NCBI RefSeq assembly: GCF_013374995.1 | Contig: NZ_CP056030.1 | Coordinates: forward strand, 6,046,501-6,110,500 | Length of the DNA: 64,000 nt | From: Pseudomonas eucalypticola | GTDB taxonomy: Bacteria > Pseudomonadota > Gammaproteobacteria > Pseudomonadales > Pseudomonadaceae | Direction: 5' to 3' | In this document: positions 18,510-27,644 of the stretch, one piece after another | Position numbering within the stretch: the stretch's first letter is position 1 | Layout of the letters: every line of letters starts with the position of its first letter | Program-made: the position numbers and the translations under genes | The notes under the pieces: model-generated | Database searches by the model: none | What the model was told of the DNA's origin: nothing | The model's input: only the letters and a program-made list of their open reading frames with translations

Positions 18510-19676
18510 ATGCCCGCCCTACCAAAACGCTCCATCATCACCCTGCTCCTGGCCATGGTGCTGCTCGGCGTTTTTCCCCTCGACGTCATCCTTCCCTCCT
18601 TTCCCGCCTTGTCCGAGCATTTCGCTACACCCTCAAGCGAAATAGCCCTCTCCATCAGCCTGTTCGCCCTGGGTGTCGCCATCTCGCAGTTCTTCCTTGG
18701 CCCGCTTTCCGACCGAATCGGCCGCAAGGGCCTGCTGGTGATGGGGCTGGCTGTTTCCATCCTCGGCGCTATCGGCTGCGCCAATGCCACGCAGTTCATG
18801 ACCTTCATGCTCTTCCGCACCCTGCAAGCCATCGGCTGCGGCTGCTTCGTGCTGCTCAACGCCCTGGTCCAAGATCTGTTCGCCGGCACCGAACGGGACC
18901 GTACCCGCATCTTGGTCACCAGCGCCAGCGGCGTATTCATCTCCACCTCACCGCTGGTTGGTGCCCTGCTGCAGCACCTGGCCGGCTGGCAGGCAAGCTT
19001 CTACCTATTCTCCCTGATCGCGCTGATGGTACTGATTCAAGCCATCCGCATCCTGCCGCCCACCTGCGGCGCCAATCGCCAGGCCAAAGGCTTGATCAGT
19101 GCCTACCTTGAACTGCTGCTCAATCCTGCCTTCATGGGTTTCTCGCTGATCGTGGCCATCGCCTTCACCTGCCACTTCGCCTTTATCGCCATCTCGCCGC
19201 TGATCTTCCTCGACCACTTCCAGCTCAGCCAACTGCAATTCGGGCTGACCCTGCTCAGTTACGGCGCCGCCTACGTGCTGGGTGGCCTCATCGCCAGCCG
19301 CATGAGCCGCAGCGTCAGCTACCGTCAACAACTATGCGCAGGCCTTGCCCTGATTGGGCTGGCGGGCATGACAATGCTGGCATTGACTTTGCTCACCGAG
19401 CGCAGCGTGACGACCGTCTTGCTGCCCATGATGATTTGCACCGCCGGCACCACCATCACCCGCCCTGCCGCCACTTCCCGAGCGATGGAGTGTGTGCCAG
19501 GGAGCGCCGGTGGCTCGGCTTCAGTACTGAATACGCTGGTGTTGGTGGCGGGCGGGGTGGGGAGTGCGGCGATCAGTGTGGTGGCGGAGGATTTCGAGCG
19601 AGTGTTGGGGACGGCTTTCATGCTGTTGAGCATGGCAGGGCTGGCAGTGACTGCCCGGCTCTGTAAAGCAGCGTAA
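18510..19676 (+). CDS. Bcr/CflA family MFS multidrug exporter
   Basis: 388 aa with 12 predicted membrane segments. The first reads LLAMVLLGVFPLDVILPSFPAL, followed by the loop 2-3 motif GPLSDRIGRKGLLVMGL. The Bcr/CflA subfamily is recognised by the DVILPSFPALSEHF start and the ISQFFLGPLSDRIGRK stretch. It is a probable proton-driven exporter, with substrate unknown. It stands alone between two inverted REP-like repeats. Confidence 0.82.
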   Translation: MPALPKRSIITLLLAMVLLGVFPLDVILPSFPALSEHFATPSSEIALSISLFALGVAISQFFLGPLSDRIGRKGLLVMGLAVSILGAIGCANATQFMTFMLFRTLQAIGCGCFVLLNALVQDLFAGTERDRTRILVTSASGVFISTSPLVGALLQHLAGWQASFYLFSLIALMVLIQAIRILPPTCGANRQAKGLISAYLELLLNPAFMGFSLIVAIAFTCHFAFIAISPLIFLDHFQLSQLQFGLTLLSYGAAYVLGGLIASRMSRSVSYRQQLCAGLALIGLAGMTMLALTLLTERSVTTVLLPMMICTAGTTITRPAATSRAMECVPGSAGGSASVLNTLVLVAGGVGSAAISVVAEDFERVLGTAFMLLSMAGLAVTARLCKAA

Positions 19677-19745
19677 CCGTTTGCCCTGCAGAAAACCGCC
19701 ACGACCAGAAGCATCTCAAGGGCCGTGGCTTGGGAATAATTCGAA

Positions 19746-19770
19746 AGCCGCTGCCGCAGGCTGCGGCTAC
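19746..19770 (-). repeat. REP-like element, copy 2
   Basis: Bases 19746-19763 are the inverted counterpart of 18395-18412 with one mismatch. The core CCGCA-GGC-TGCGG can fold into a short hairpin. It lies in the 114-bp gap between the convergent MFS and mgtE genes and could also act in transcript termination. Confidence 0.5.
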
Positions 19771-19790
19771 AGTCGGGACCACCACCTAGG

Positions 19791-20516
19791 TCACAACTGC
19801 AAAACCACCGAAGCAATCCCGAAATACACCAACACCCCCGCCGCATCGGCAATCGAGGTAATCAACGGCCCGCTGGCCACGGCCGGGTCCATGTTCAGGC
19901 GGCTGAACAGGAAAGGCAGGCTCATGCCGATGACGCTGCCCACCAGCACGATCACCAGCATGCTGCTGGCAACCACGAAAGAGATGTCCCAGCCGCCACG
20001 CACTGCGCCCAGCAAGGCCACGGCCACGGCCATGGTCACACCCAGGGCCAGGGCCACGGAGCATTCGCGCCAGAGCAGGCGCAGCCAGTCTTTCATCACC
20101 ACATCACCCGTGGCCAGGGCGCGCACCATCAGGGTGGCCGATTGGGCGCCGGCGTTCCCGCCGCTATCCACCAGCAGGGGCAGGAAAAACACCAGTACGA
20201 TGTTGGCGGCGATCACGTCTTCAAAGGCAGCGATGCCGGCGCCGGAGAACAGGTTGCCGAACACCAGCAATACCAGCCACAGCACGCGCTTGCGGTACAG
20301 CAGGCCGATAGTGGCGGTGCTGAGGTTGCCCAGGGGCGTGGATATCAGCGCGCCTTTGTGGAAGGCCTCGGTGGCTTCCACCGCGGCCTCCGTTTCGAGG
20401 CGGCTGAGGACGTCGGCGCGCTTGTCTTCGGGCAGCGCCTGCAGGTGGGCCGCGATGTCGGCGGCGGACAGGTGGGCCAGGGATGCATCGTGTTGCGCAA
20501 GGTCGAAGGTAGTCAT
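19791..20516 (-). CDS. mgtE: MgtE-type magnesium transporter, membrane domain only
   Basis: 241 aa with start ATG 20516 (MTTFDLAQHDASLAHL). The C-terminal part of about 180 residues is a clear MgtE channel domain with five membrane segments, including FFLPLLVDSGGNAGAQSATLMVRAL, whose pore signature PLLVDSGGNAGAQS is intact. Full-length MgtE has about 450 residues with a superhelical N domain and two CBS domains. Here only a short N-domain-like stub (LPEDKRADVLSRLETE) remains and the CBS pair is missing. The channel should lack the usual Mg-sensing plug. Confidence 0.82.
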   Translation of the reverse strand: MTTFDLAQHDASLAHLSAADIAAHLQALPEDKRADVLSRLETEAAVEATEAFHKGALISTPLGNLSTATIGLLYRKRVLWLVLLVFGNLFSGAGIAAFEDVIAANIVLVFFLPLLVDSGGNAGAQSATLMVRALATGDVVMKDWLRLLWRECSVALALGVTMAVAVALLGAVRGGWDISFVVASSMLVIVLVGSVIGMSLPFLFSRLNMDPAVASGPLITSIADAAGVLVYFGIASVVLQL

Positions 20517-20963
20517 TGAGTCTCTCCAGGCGGCGCAGGGCTGCCTGGCGAGCGGACGCGTCAGCTCACAGGCAGGCCCGCCGCCGCTGCGGTCGGTGCC
20601 AGGATCGGGTTCTCGAAGGAACTTGAACTGGGGTGGTCCATTGGGTGTTTTCTCGTCGGCCGCACATGCGGCGCAGGGATAGTAGCCAGCGTGCAGCGGC
20701 AAAAATAGCCGCTGACGCAAATTCAGAAATGTCCTACAAGCCCGCCCCTGATCGGTCTCGGCATTCCATCCCGCCGCCAGCGGTGTAGAATCGGCCTATT
20801 CATCGCCAATCATCCCCCGGCGGGTTTATGAGCTCCGGTCGAGCGCGCAGCGATCCTGTGGCGTCACCGACCTCATCCGCAACGGCAGCTACCTGTCGCC
20901 GCTGCAAAGGACAAGAGAAGCTCACTCCCTTACTGATACCTGATTAGCCGCCCGGAGTGTTCC
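20517..20963. other. 447-bp divergent intergenic region between mgtE and ilvD
   Basis: This gap holds the promoters of both genes. The mgtE side (minus strand, about 20517-20720) leaves an unusually long space before the start, rich in GC stems, compatible with a structured leader RNA. I could not match it to the Mg-responsive M-box. On the ilvD side a TAGAAT-like -10 lies near 20786, and the transcript would have a leader of about 170 nt. No run of Ile, Leu or Val codons is present, so a classical attenuator is not supported. Confidence 0.4.
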
Positions 20964-22804
20964 ATGCCTGACTATCGTTCGAAAACATCCACCCACGGCC
21001 GCAACATGGCCGGCGCCCGCGCCCTGTGGCGCGCCACGGGGATGAAGGATGCCGACTTCAAGAAGCCGATCATCGCCATCGCCAACTCGTTCACCCAGTT
21101 CGTCCCGGGGCACGTGCACCTGAAGGACCTGGGCCAGCTGGTTGCCCGCGAGATCGAACGCGCCGGTGGCGTGGCGAAGGAATTCAACACCATCGCGGTC
21201 GACGACGGCATCGCCATGGGCCATGACGGCATGCTGTATTCCCTGCCGAGCCGCGAGATCATCGCCGACTCCGTGGAATACATGGTCAATGCCCACTGCG
21301 CCGACGCCATCGTGTGCATCTCCAACTGCGACAAGATCACCCCCGGGATGCTGATGGCCGCCTTGCGCCTGAACATCCCGGTGATCTTCGTGTCCGGCGG
21401 CCCGATGGAAGCCGGCAAGACCAAACTGGCCAGCCACGGCCTCGACCTGGTAGACGCCATGGTCATCGCCGCCGACTCCAGCGCTTCTGACGAGAAGGTC
21501 GCCGAGTACGAGCGCAGCGCCTGCCCTACCTGTGGTTCGTGCTCCGGCATGTTCACCGCCAACTCCATGAACTGCCTGACCGAGGCCCTGGGCCTGGCCC
21601 TGCCGGGCAACGGTTCCACCCTGGCCACCCACAGCGACCGCGAGCAGCTGTTCCTGCAGGCCGGCCGCACTATCGTCGAGCTGTGCCAGCGTTACTACGG
21701 CGAGAACGACGAGTCGGTACTGCCGCGCAACATCGCCAACTTCAAGGCGTTCGAAAACGCCATGATGCTGGACATCGCCATGGGCGGCTCGACCAACACC
21801 ATCCTGCACTTGCTGGCCGCCGCCCAGGAAGCCGAGATCGACTTCGACCTGCGTGACATCGACCGCTTGTCGCGCAGCGTGCCGCAGCTGTGCAAGGTGG
21901 CGCCGAACATCCAGAAGTACCACATGGAAGACGTGCACCGTGCCGGCGGCATCTTCAGCATCCTCGGTTCGCTGGCCCGCGGTGGCCTGCTGCACACCGA
22001 CCTGCCCACCGTGCACAGCCGCAGCATGGAAGAAGCCATCGCCAAGTGGGACATCACCCAGACCAGCGATGAAGCGGTGCACCACTTCTTCAAGGCAGGC
22101 CCGGCCGGCATCCCGACCCAGACCGCCTTCAGCCAGTCGACCCGCTGGGACACCCTGGACGACGACCGCGAGAACGGCTGCATCCGCAGTTTCGAGCACG
22201 CTTATTCGAAAGAAGGCGGCCTGGCCGTGCTGTACGGCAACATCGCCCTGGACGGCTGCGTGGTGAAAACCGCTGGCGTGGATGAGTCGATCCATGTGTT
22301 CGAAGGCAACGCCAAGATCTTCGAAAGCCAGGACAGCGCCGTGCGCGGCATTCTGGCCGACGAGGTGAAAGCCGGTGACATCGTCATCATCCGTTACGAA
22401 GGCCCGAAAGGCGGCCCGGGCATGCAGGAAATGCTGTACCCCACCTCGTACCTGAAGTCCAAGGGCCTGGGCAAAGCCTGTGCCCTGCTGACCGACGGCC
22501 GTTTCTCGGGGGTACCTCGGGCCTGTCCATCGGCCACGCCTCGCCGGAAGCCGCCGCGGGCGGTGCCATCGGCCTGGTGCAGGATGGCGACAAGGTGCTG
22601 ATCGACATTCCGAACCGCTCGATCAACCTGTTGGTCAGCGACGAAGAACTGGCGGCCCGCCGCGTCGAGCAGGACAAGAAAGGCTGGAAGCCTGTTGAGG
22701 TGCGCCCACGCAAGGTGACCACCGCGCTGAAGGCCTACGCCCTGCTGGCAACCAGTGCCGACAAGGGCGCGGTGCGCAACAAGGCGCTGCTCGACGGGCT
22801 GTAA
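20964..22804 (+). pseudogene. ilvD: Dihydroxy-acid dehydratase IlvD, frameshifted in this sequence
   Basis: IlvD makes 2-oxo acids from dihydroxy acids in isoleucine and valine synthesis. The first frame runs 20964-22601 with Fe-S motifs [11 protein letters not shown] and [19 protein letters not shown]. Normal homology ends at LLTDGRFSG and continues in another frame from about 22513 ([25 protein letters not shown] ...) to a stop at 22802-22804. The break is a run of five Gs at 22508-22512 where six are needed for SGGTSG. Adding one G restores exactly 613 codons, the usual Pseudomonas length. A homopolymer sequencing error is the likeliest cause; a real mutation would make the strain auxotrophic unless another copy exists. 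Confidence 0.93.
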
Positions 22805-22820
22805 GCCTTAGCCCTCCGCC

Positions 22821-22895
22821 TTGTGGGACCGGGCGAAGCTCGGGAAGCAGACACCGCGTAATACCGGCCTGCCCGAGCTTCGCCCGGTCCCGCAA
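22821..22895. terminator. Long hairpin between convergent ilvD and pchP, bidirectional terminator or REP-like
   Basis: Arms at 22825-22844 and 22872-22891 are perfect 20-bp inverted complements (starting GGGACCGGGCGAAGCT) with a 27-nt loop. They extend outward to 22821/22895 with one G-U-type mismatch. The element ends 20 bp before the pchP stop. The arm start TTGTGGGACCGGG resembles Pseudomonas REP-type repeats. Confidence 0.65.
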
Positions 22896-22915
22896 GGGAT
22901 CGCGTGAAGCGAGGG

Positions 22916-23971
22916 TTACTGGATTTCCTCAGGCTTCACGATCACCCAGTTCTTGTCCGCCGTCACCGGCAACCCTTCCTTGGCCTGCGCTGCGGCGTTC
23001 TGGCTGATCATGCCATTGAGCTGGTCCATGTACTTGGCCTTGCGGTTCACCCACAGGTGCACGCCGCCCTTGGCCACGTCCACGCTGTGAAACAGCATGT
23101 AGCCGTCGCTCGACGGTGTGTCGCCCCCCACCAGCACCGGCTTCTTCCACTGATCGATATAGGTCAGGATCGCTGCCTGCTTGCCCGCCATCCAGGTGGC
23201 CGGGGTCCACAGGTACGGCGTCACTTCCAGGTCCATGTTCGCCTTGGGGTCATATTTGCCCGCTGCGATCTGCTTGCGCGCGGTGGTCAACTCGCCGGTC
23301 TTGGGGTCTTTGAGCAAGGTGGTCACGCCAATCACGTTCTGCGGCTTTACGTTGTAGCCGTACTTGGGGTCGGCAGCGATCATGCGCACCAGTTCCTCGG
23401 ACGCCGCTGTGACCACGTACACGTCGATGCCGTTTTCCATCAGCTTGTTGTAAAGCTCGGCCTGGCCGGTGAAGACCTTGGGGGGCTCGACATCCATCTT
23501 CTTGACTACGTCGCCATCGAAGTACGTGGTCGGGATGGGTTTGCCTGACGCCATCATTTCATCCACGTAGCCCTTGAGTTCCTTGAGCGTGAAACCGGAA
23601 AACACCTGGGCCACCCAGGGGTAGCAGACCATGTCGTCGACTTCACACAGGCGGTAGTAGTAGCTGAACAGGCTCTCCTTGTGCTCGGCGGTGTCCTTGA
23701 AGGGAATCAACTTCAGTGAGGGGTCGAGCTTTTCCCGGGTCAGAATCCCCTTGTTTTCCAGGTAAGGCAGCAACGACTCTTCGACGTCGTAGCGGTAGCT
23801 GGTGTTGTCCATGTCGAATACCGCGTAATTGCCCTTGTTGGCGTTGGCGGCAATCATTGCGTCGAGCTGTTTGCCCTGTGCCGCGGGCCAGTGCTTGAGG
23901 TCGGTGGCGAAGACAGGGCTGGCCAGCGCCAGGCCAAGGGTGACGGCAAGCAGGTTGCGCAGTGGCTTCAT
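22916..23971 (-). CDS. Periplasmic HAD phosphatase, PchP (phosphorylcholine phosphatase)-like
   Basis: 351 aa with start ATG 23971. A signal peptide (MKPLRNLLAVTLGLALASPVFA) precedes HAD motif I VFDMDNTSYRYD (nucleophile Asp and Asp+2). Motif II is probably VVTAASEELVRM, and PVLVGGDTPSSDGYML carries the C-terminal acidic residues. Length, secretion and the DMDNTSYRYD block match the phosphorylcholine phosphatase PchP of P. aeruginosa, which frees choline from phosphorylcholine. The exact substrate is inferred. Confidence 0.75.
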   Translation of the reverse strand: MKPLRNLLAVTLGLALASPVFATDLKHWPAAQGKQLDAMIAANANKGNYAVFDMDNTSYRYDVEESLLPYLENKGILTREKLDPSLKLIPFKDTAEHKESLFSYYYRLCEVDDMVCYPWVAQVFSGFTLKELKGYVDEMMASGKPIPTTYFDGDVVKKMDVEPPKVFTGQAELYNKLMENGIDVYVVTAASEELVRMIAADPKYGYNVKPQNVIGVTTLLKDPKTGELTTARKQIAAGKYDPKANMDLEVTPYLWTPATWMAGKQAAILTYIDQWKKPVLVGGDTPSSDGYMLFHSVDVAKGGVHLWVNRKAKYMDQLNGMISQNAAAQAKEGLPVTADKNWVIVKPEEIQ

Positions 23972-24070
23972 CGGTGGTGCTCCCCAGTGAGATCCGATGG
24001 ACCGTAGCAAATCCTCATGACAAACCCGGCGTGAACACGACCGCCAGGCACTGGATCACGCCATGGCGTT

Positions 24071-24104
24071 ATCCATGAACGACAGTTCTTATTCCATAAA
24101 CGAC
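24071..24104. promoter_or_regulatory. Direct repeat in the pchP/tcyP divergent promoter region
   Basis: ATCCATGAACGAC (24071-24083) and TTCCATAAACGAC (24092-24104) agree at 11 of 13 positions. They are spaced 21 bp apart, two helical turns, which suits a dimeric activator. A TATAAAT box on the plus strand lies at 24124-24130, 20 bp downstream, and could serve the transporter gene. The regulator is unknown. Confidence 0.4.
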
Positions 24105-24217
24105 TATCTACATTCGATCTCGGTATAAATAGCAGAAAATTCAGAGTGTTAGAGTTTCGGGTTGGCCAGCGCCCATCAGAGGTGCATCAGCCTGGAAATC
24201 TTTCACCTGGAGCTTCA

Positions 24218-25609
24218 ATGAACCTGCCCCTGCTACTCAACCTGCTGGTGTTCCTGGCCCTGCTGCTGGGCCTGGCGCAAACCGCCCGCACCTCGTTCAC
24301 CCTGGCGAAAAAAGTGCTGATCGGCCTGGTATTGGGCGTGCTGTTCGGCAGCGCCCTGCATGCCATCTATGGCCAGGGCAGTCCCCTGCTCAAGACCACC
24401 ATCACCTGGCTCGACCTGGTGGGCAACGGTTACGTGCAATTGCTGCAAATGATCGTCATGCCACTGATCTTCGCCTCGATCCTCGGTGCCGTGGCGCGGC
24501 TGCACAACGCCTCTTCCCTGGGCAAGATCAGTTTCCTGACCATTGGCGTGCTGCTGTTCACCACCCTGATCGCGGCGTTGATCGGCGTGGGCCTGACCAA
24601 CCTGTTCGGCCTGACCGCCGAAGGCCTGGTCGCAGGCACCCAGGAAGCCGCGCGCATGCAGGCGATCCAGAACGACTACGTGGGCAAAGTCAGCGACCTG
24701 AGCATCCCGCAGTTGCTGTTGTCGTTCGTGCCCCAGAACCCGGTGGCCGACCTCGCGCGGGCCAAGCCCACGTCGATCATCAGCGTGGTGATCTTCGCGG
24801 CATTCCTGGGCGTCGCGGCGCTGCAGTTGCTCAAGGATGACGCCGACAAAGGCGCTCGCGTGGTCACGGCCATCGAAACCCTGCAGGCCTGGGTCACCCG
24901 CCTGGTGCGCCTGGTGATGAAGCTGACGCCCTATGGCGTGCTGGCGCTGATGGCCAAGGTGGTTGCCAGCTCCAACCTGCAGGACATCATCAAGCTGGGC
25001 AGCTTTGTGCTGGTGTCGTATATCGGCCTGACGCTGATGTTCATGGTTCACGGTCTGCTGCTAAGCATCGCCGGGGTCAACCCCCTGCGGTTCTTCCGCA
25101 AAGTGTGGCCGGTGCTGACGTTCGCGTTCACCAGCCGCTCCAGCGCGGCTTCGATCCCGTTGAGCATCGAAGCGCAGACCTTGCGCCTGGGCATCCCGCA
25201 ATCGATCGCCAGCTTTGCTGCATCGTTTGGCGCCACCATCGGCCAGAACGGTTGCGCGGGCCTGTACCCGGCGATGCTGGCGGTGATGGTCGCGCCCACC
25301 GTGGGCATCAACCCGCTGGACCCGCTGTGGATCGCCACCCTGGTCGCCATCGTGACCCTGAGTTCGGCCGGCGTGGCGGGCGTGGGCGGGGGCGCGACCT
25401 TCGCCGCGCTGATCGTGCTGCCGGCCATGGGCTTGCCGGTATCACTGGTGGCGTTGCTGATTTCGGTAGAACCGCTGATCGACATGGGCCGCACGGCGTT
25501 GAACGTCAGTGGTTCGATGACCGCTGGCACCATTGCCAGCCAGGTGCTCAAGCAGACCGACCGTGCCGTGCTGGACAGCGACGAACACGCCGAGCTCGCT
25601 CACCGCTGA
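24218..25609 (+). CDS. TcyP/YdjN-type L-cystine symporter (dicarboxylate/amino acid:cation symporter family)
   Basis: 463 aa with start ATG 24218, preceded by a GGAG ribosome site; this is the same length as E. coli TcyP/YdjN. Many membrane segments are visible. Family signatures include [42 protein letters not shown] and [17 protein letters not shown]. Cystine is the best-supported substrate for this branch, but dicarboxylate transport cannot be excluded by eye. The gene is divergent from the pchP-like gene. Confidence 0.75.
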   Translation: MNLPLLLNLLVFLALLLGLAQTARTSFTLAKKVLIGLVLGVLFGSALHAIYGQGSPLLKTTITWLDLVGNGYVQLLQMIVMPLIFASILGAVARLHNASSLGKISFLTIGVLLFTTLIAALIGVGLTNLFGLTAEGLVAGTQEAARMQAIQNDYVGKVSDLSIPQLLLSFVPQNPVADLARAKPTSIISVVIFAAFLGVAALQLLKDDADKGARVVTAIETLQAWVTRLVRLVMKLTPYGVLALMAKVVASSNLQDIIKLGSFVLVSYIGLTLMFMVHGLLLSIAGVNPLRFFRKVWPVLTFAFTSRSSAASIPLSIEAQTLRLGIPQSIASFAASFGATIGQNGCAGLYPAMLAVMVAPTVGINPLDPLWIATLVAIVTLSSAGVAGVGGGATFAALIVLPAMGLPVSLVALLISVEPLIDMGRTALNVSGSMTAGTIASQVLKQTDRAVLDSDEHAELAHR

Positions 25610-25633
25610 ACAACTGGCCGCGCCACGAACGCC

Positions 25634-25657
25634 GACGCGGCCAGGTCCGCTGCCACG
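25634..25657. repeat. 24-nt dispersed repeat, copy 1
   Basis: The 24 bases starting GACGCGGCCAGGTCCGCTGC recur at 29052-29075 with one change (C to T). The copy lies in the 77-bp gap between the convergent tcyP-like and folA genes. It is likely a REP-family extragenic element. Confidence 0.55.
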
Positions 25658-25686
25658 AGGTGTGTGGCTTGCACCGCGTCAGGGGC

Positions 25687-26199
25687 TCAGCGGCGGTCCC
25701 AGACTTCGAAGGCGTAGGCCGGGGCGTCGCCCACGGCAGGGTTTTCGGTGTTGGACGCCAGCAGCCACTGGCTCTGGTCATATTCAGGGAAGAACGCATC
25801 GCCTTCGGGGCGCGCGGCCACGCGGGTCAGGTACAGGCGGTCGGCCTGTTCAAGGCCCAGGGCATACAACTGCGCCCCCCCGATCAACATCAGTTCCTGC
25901 GCACCGTTGGCCTGGGCCCATGCCTCGGCGCGCTCGATGGCGGCCTGCAGCGACGGGTACACCTCGGCGCCTTCCAGCACCAGCCCGGCCTGGCGGCTGA
26001 CCACGATGTTCAGGCGCCCCGGCAGCGGCCTGCCGAGCGAATCCCAGGTCTTGCGGCCCATGATGATCGGCTTGCCCAGGGTGGTGGCCTTGAAGTATTT
26101 GAAATCACCCGGCAGGTGCCAGGGCATGGTGTTGTCTATGCCGATGACGCGGTTCTCGGCGAGCGCCGCGATCAGGCTGAGGGGGAGTGTGTTTTTCAT
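25687..26199 (-). CDS. folA: Dihydrofolate reductase
   Basis: 170 aa with start ATG 26199 (MKNTLPLSLIAALAENRVIG). It reduces dihydrofolate to tetrahydrofolate with NADPH. Motifs include GIDNTMPWHLPGDFKYFKATT with the substrate-binding acidic region, PIIMGRKTWDSLGRPLPGRLNIVVSR for NADPH binding, and MLIGGAQLYALGL. Length is normal for a chromosomal type I enzyme. Confidence 0.95.
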   Translation of the reverse strand: MKNTLPLSLIAALAENRVIGIDNTMPWHLPGDFKYFKATTLGKPIIMGRKTWDSLGRPLPGRLNIVVSRQAGLVLEGAEVYPSLQAAIERAEAWAQANGAQELMLIGGAQLYALGLEQADRLYLTRVAARPEGDAFFPEYDQSQWLLASNTENPAVGDAPAYAFEVWDRR

Positions 26200-26270
26200 G
26201 CCGCGAGGATAGCAGAGCCCAGGGCCTGGCTGGGTTATGCTCTTGGCTGGTTCGATCAATGGATGGTGGC

Positions 26271-27644
26271 GTGACAGCACTGGACAGACTCTGGCTCACC
26301 GAAGCCATACGCCTGCGCGAAGAGCAGGCCGGCCCCCTGGACGACCAGGAAGCCAACCGCCGCGCCCGTCAGCAAGGTGGCGAGCTTGCGGCGCGGGTGG
26401 AACATCGCGCGCTGTGGCTGGCCGAGCGCGACGGCCTGCTGACGGCCCTGAAGCACTGGAAGCAGGGTGCGCGGCTGAGTGTCATGCTGCTGGCCGTGCT
26501 GGTCGTGGTCAGCGGCGCAGGGCTGGCGTTCGCCGCCCTGGGCAGCGGCCCGGTCAATGTGTTTTGGGCACTGGGCAGCCTGCTGGGCCTGAACTGGCTA
26601 CTGCTATTGGGCTGGGCCAGCGGGTTGCTGCTGGCGGGCGAGCACAGCGCCAGCCTTGGCCGCTTGTGGATGTGGCTCAGTTCCCGCCTGGCGCGCGATG
26701 CCAACGCCGTGCACCTGGGCCCGGCACTCATTCTCCTGCTGCAACGCCGGCGCCTCAACCGCTGGGTGCTGGGTGCCCTGGTCAACGGCCTCTGGCTGCT
26801 GGCCCTGAGCAGTGCCCTGATGGTGCTGCTGCTGATGCTGGCCACACGGCGCTACGGCTTCGTCTGGGAAACCACTATCCTCAGCCCAGACACCTTCGTG
26901 GCGCTGACCCGTGGCTTGGGCACCCTGCCCGCCCTGCTCGGCTTCAACGTGCCGGACGTCGCCACCATTCGCGCCAGCGGCGACAGTGCGCTGGCCATCG
27001 ACAGCGCCCGCCAGGCCTGGGCAGGCTGGCTGGTGGGGGTATTGCTGGTGTTCGGCATTGCGCCGCGGCTGCTGCTGGCAGTGGCGTGCTGGGCGCGGTG
27101 GCGCCTGGGCCGCGCTCACCTGGATCTGGACCTGACCCTGCCAGGCTACAGTGATTTGCGCGAACGGCTGATGCCCAGCAGCGAACGCCTGGGCGTCAAC
27201 GACCAAGCCCCGGAACAGTTGCACCAGGCCACCGCCGCCCACGCCGGGGAACATACCGATGGCGCGCTGCTGGTCGGCCTTGAGCTGGATGAGCAGCAAC
27301 CCTGGCCGCCCGCCCTGCCGGCCACTGTCGCCAATGCCGGTATCCTCGATAGCCGCGAATCCCGACGCCGCCTGCTGGACCAGCTTGCCCGCTACCCGGC
27401 CGCGCGCCTGGCGATTGCCTGCGACCCGCGTCGCTCACCTGACCGTGGCAGCCTGGGCCTGATTGCCGAACTGGCACGCAGCGCCGGGCGCACCCGGGTC
27501 TGGCTGTTGCCTGCGCCACCTGGACAGCAACTGGACGCCCACCGCCTGGCCGACTGGCATCACGCGCTGGATACCCTCGGCCTGCCCGTGGTGGAGCACG
27601 CGCCCCTGAACTGGTTGGAGACCGGCCATGACCAAGCCTCTTAA
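26271..27644 (+). CDS. DUF2868 membrane protein
   Basis: About 457 aa; GTG 26271 (then TALDRLWLTEAIRLREE) is chosen, with ATG 26259 as the alternative. The N-terminal half has hydrophobic segments (VMLLAVLVVVSGAGLAFAAL, NVFWALGSLLGLNWLLLLGW, NRWVLGALVNGLWLLALSSALMVLLLML, and one near LVGVLLVFGIAPRLLLAVACW). The C-terminal part is soluble and ends inside the next gene by 17 bp. It is always worth reading with its GTPase neighbour; the function is unknown. Confidence 0.75.
   Translation: MTALDRLWLTEAIRLREEQAGPLDDQEANRRARQQGGELAARVEHRALWLAERDGLLTALKHWKQGARLSVMLLAVLVVVSGAGLAFAALGSGPVNVFWALGSLLGLNWLLLLGWASGLLLAGEHSASLGRLWMWLSSRLARDANAVHLGPALILLLQRRRLNRWVLGALVNGLWLLALSSALMVLLLMLATRRYGFVWETTILSPDTFVALTRGLGTLPALLGFNVPDVATIRASGDSALAIDSARQAWAGWLVGVLLVFGIAPRLLLAVACWARWRLGRAHLDLDLTLPGYSDLRERLMPSSERLGVNDQAPEQLHQATAAHAGEHTDGALLVGLELDEQQPWPPALPATVANAGILDSRESRRRLLDQLARYPAARLAIACDPRRSPDRGSLGLIAELARSAGRTRVWLLPAPPGQQLDAHRLADWHHALDTLGLPVVEHAPLNWLETGHDQAS

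Noticed and set aside
20517..20720. M-box magnesium riboswitch before mgtE
   Set aside because: The conserved M-box segments could not be found on the minus strand.
20828..20943. Leader peptide for ilvD attenuation
   Set aside because: The short frame has no cluster of Ile, Leu or Val codons and no terminator/antiterminator pair was clear.
22577..22804. Separate 75-residue gene after ilvD
   Set aside because: It is the C-terminal end of IlvD displaced by the one-base frameshift.
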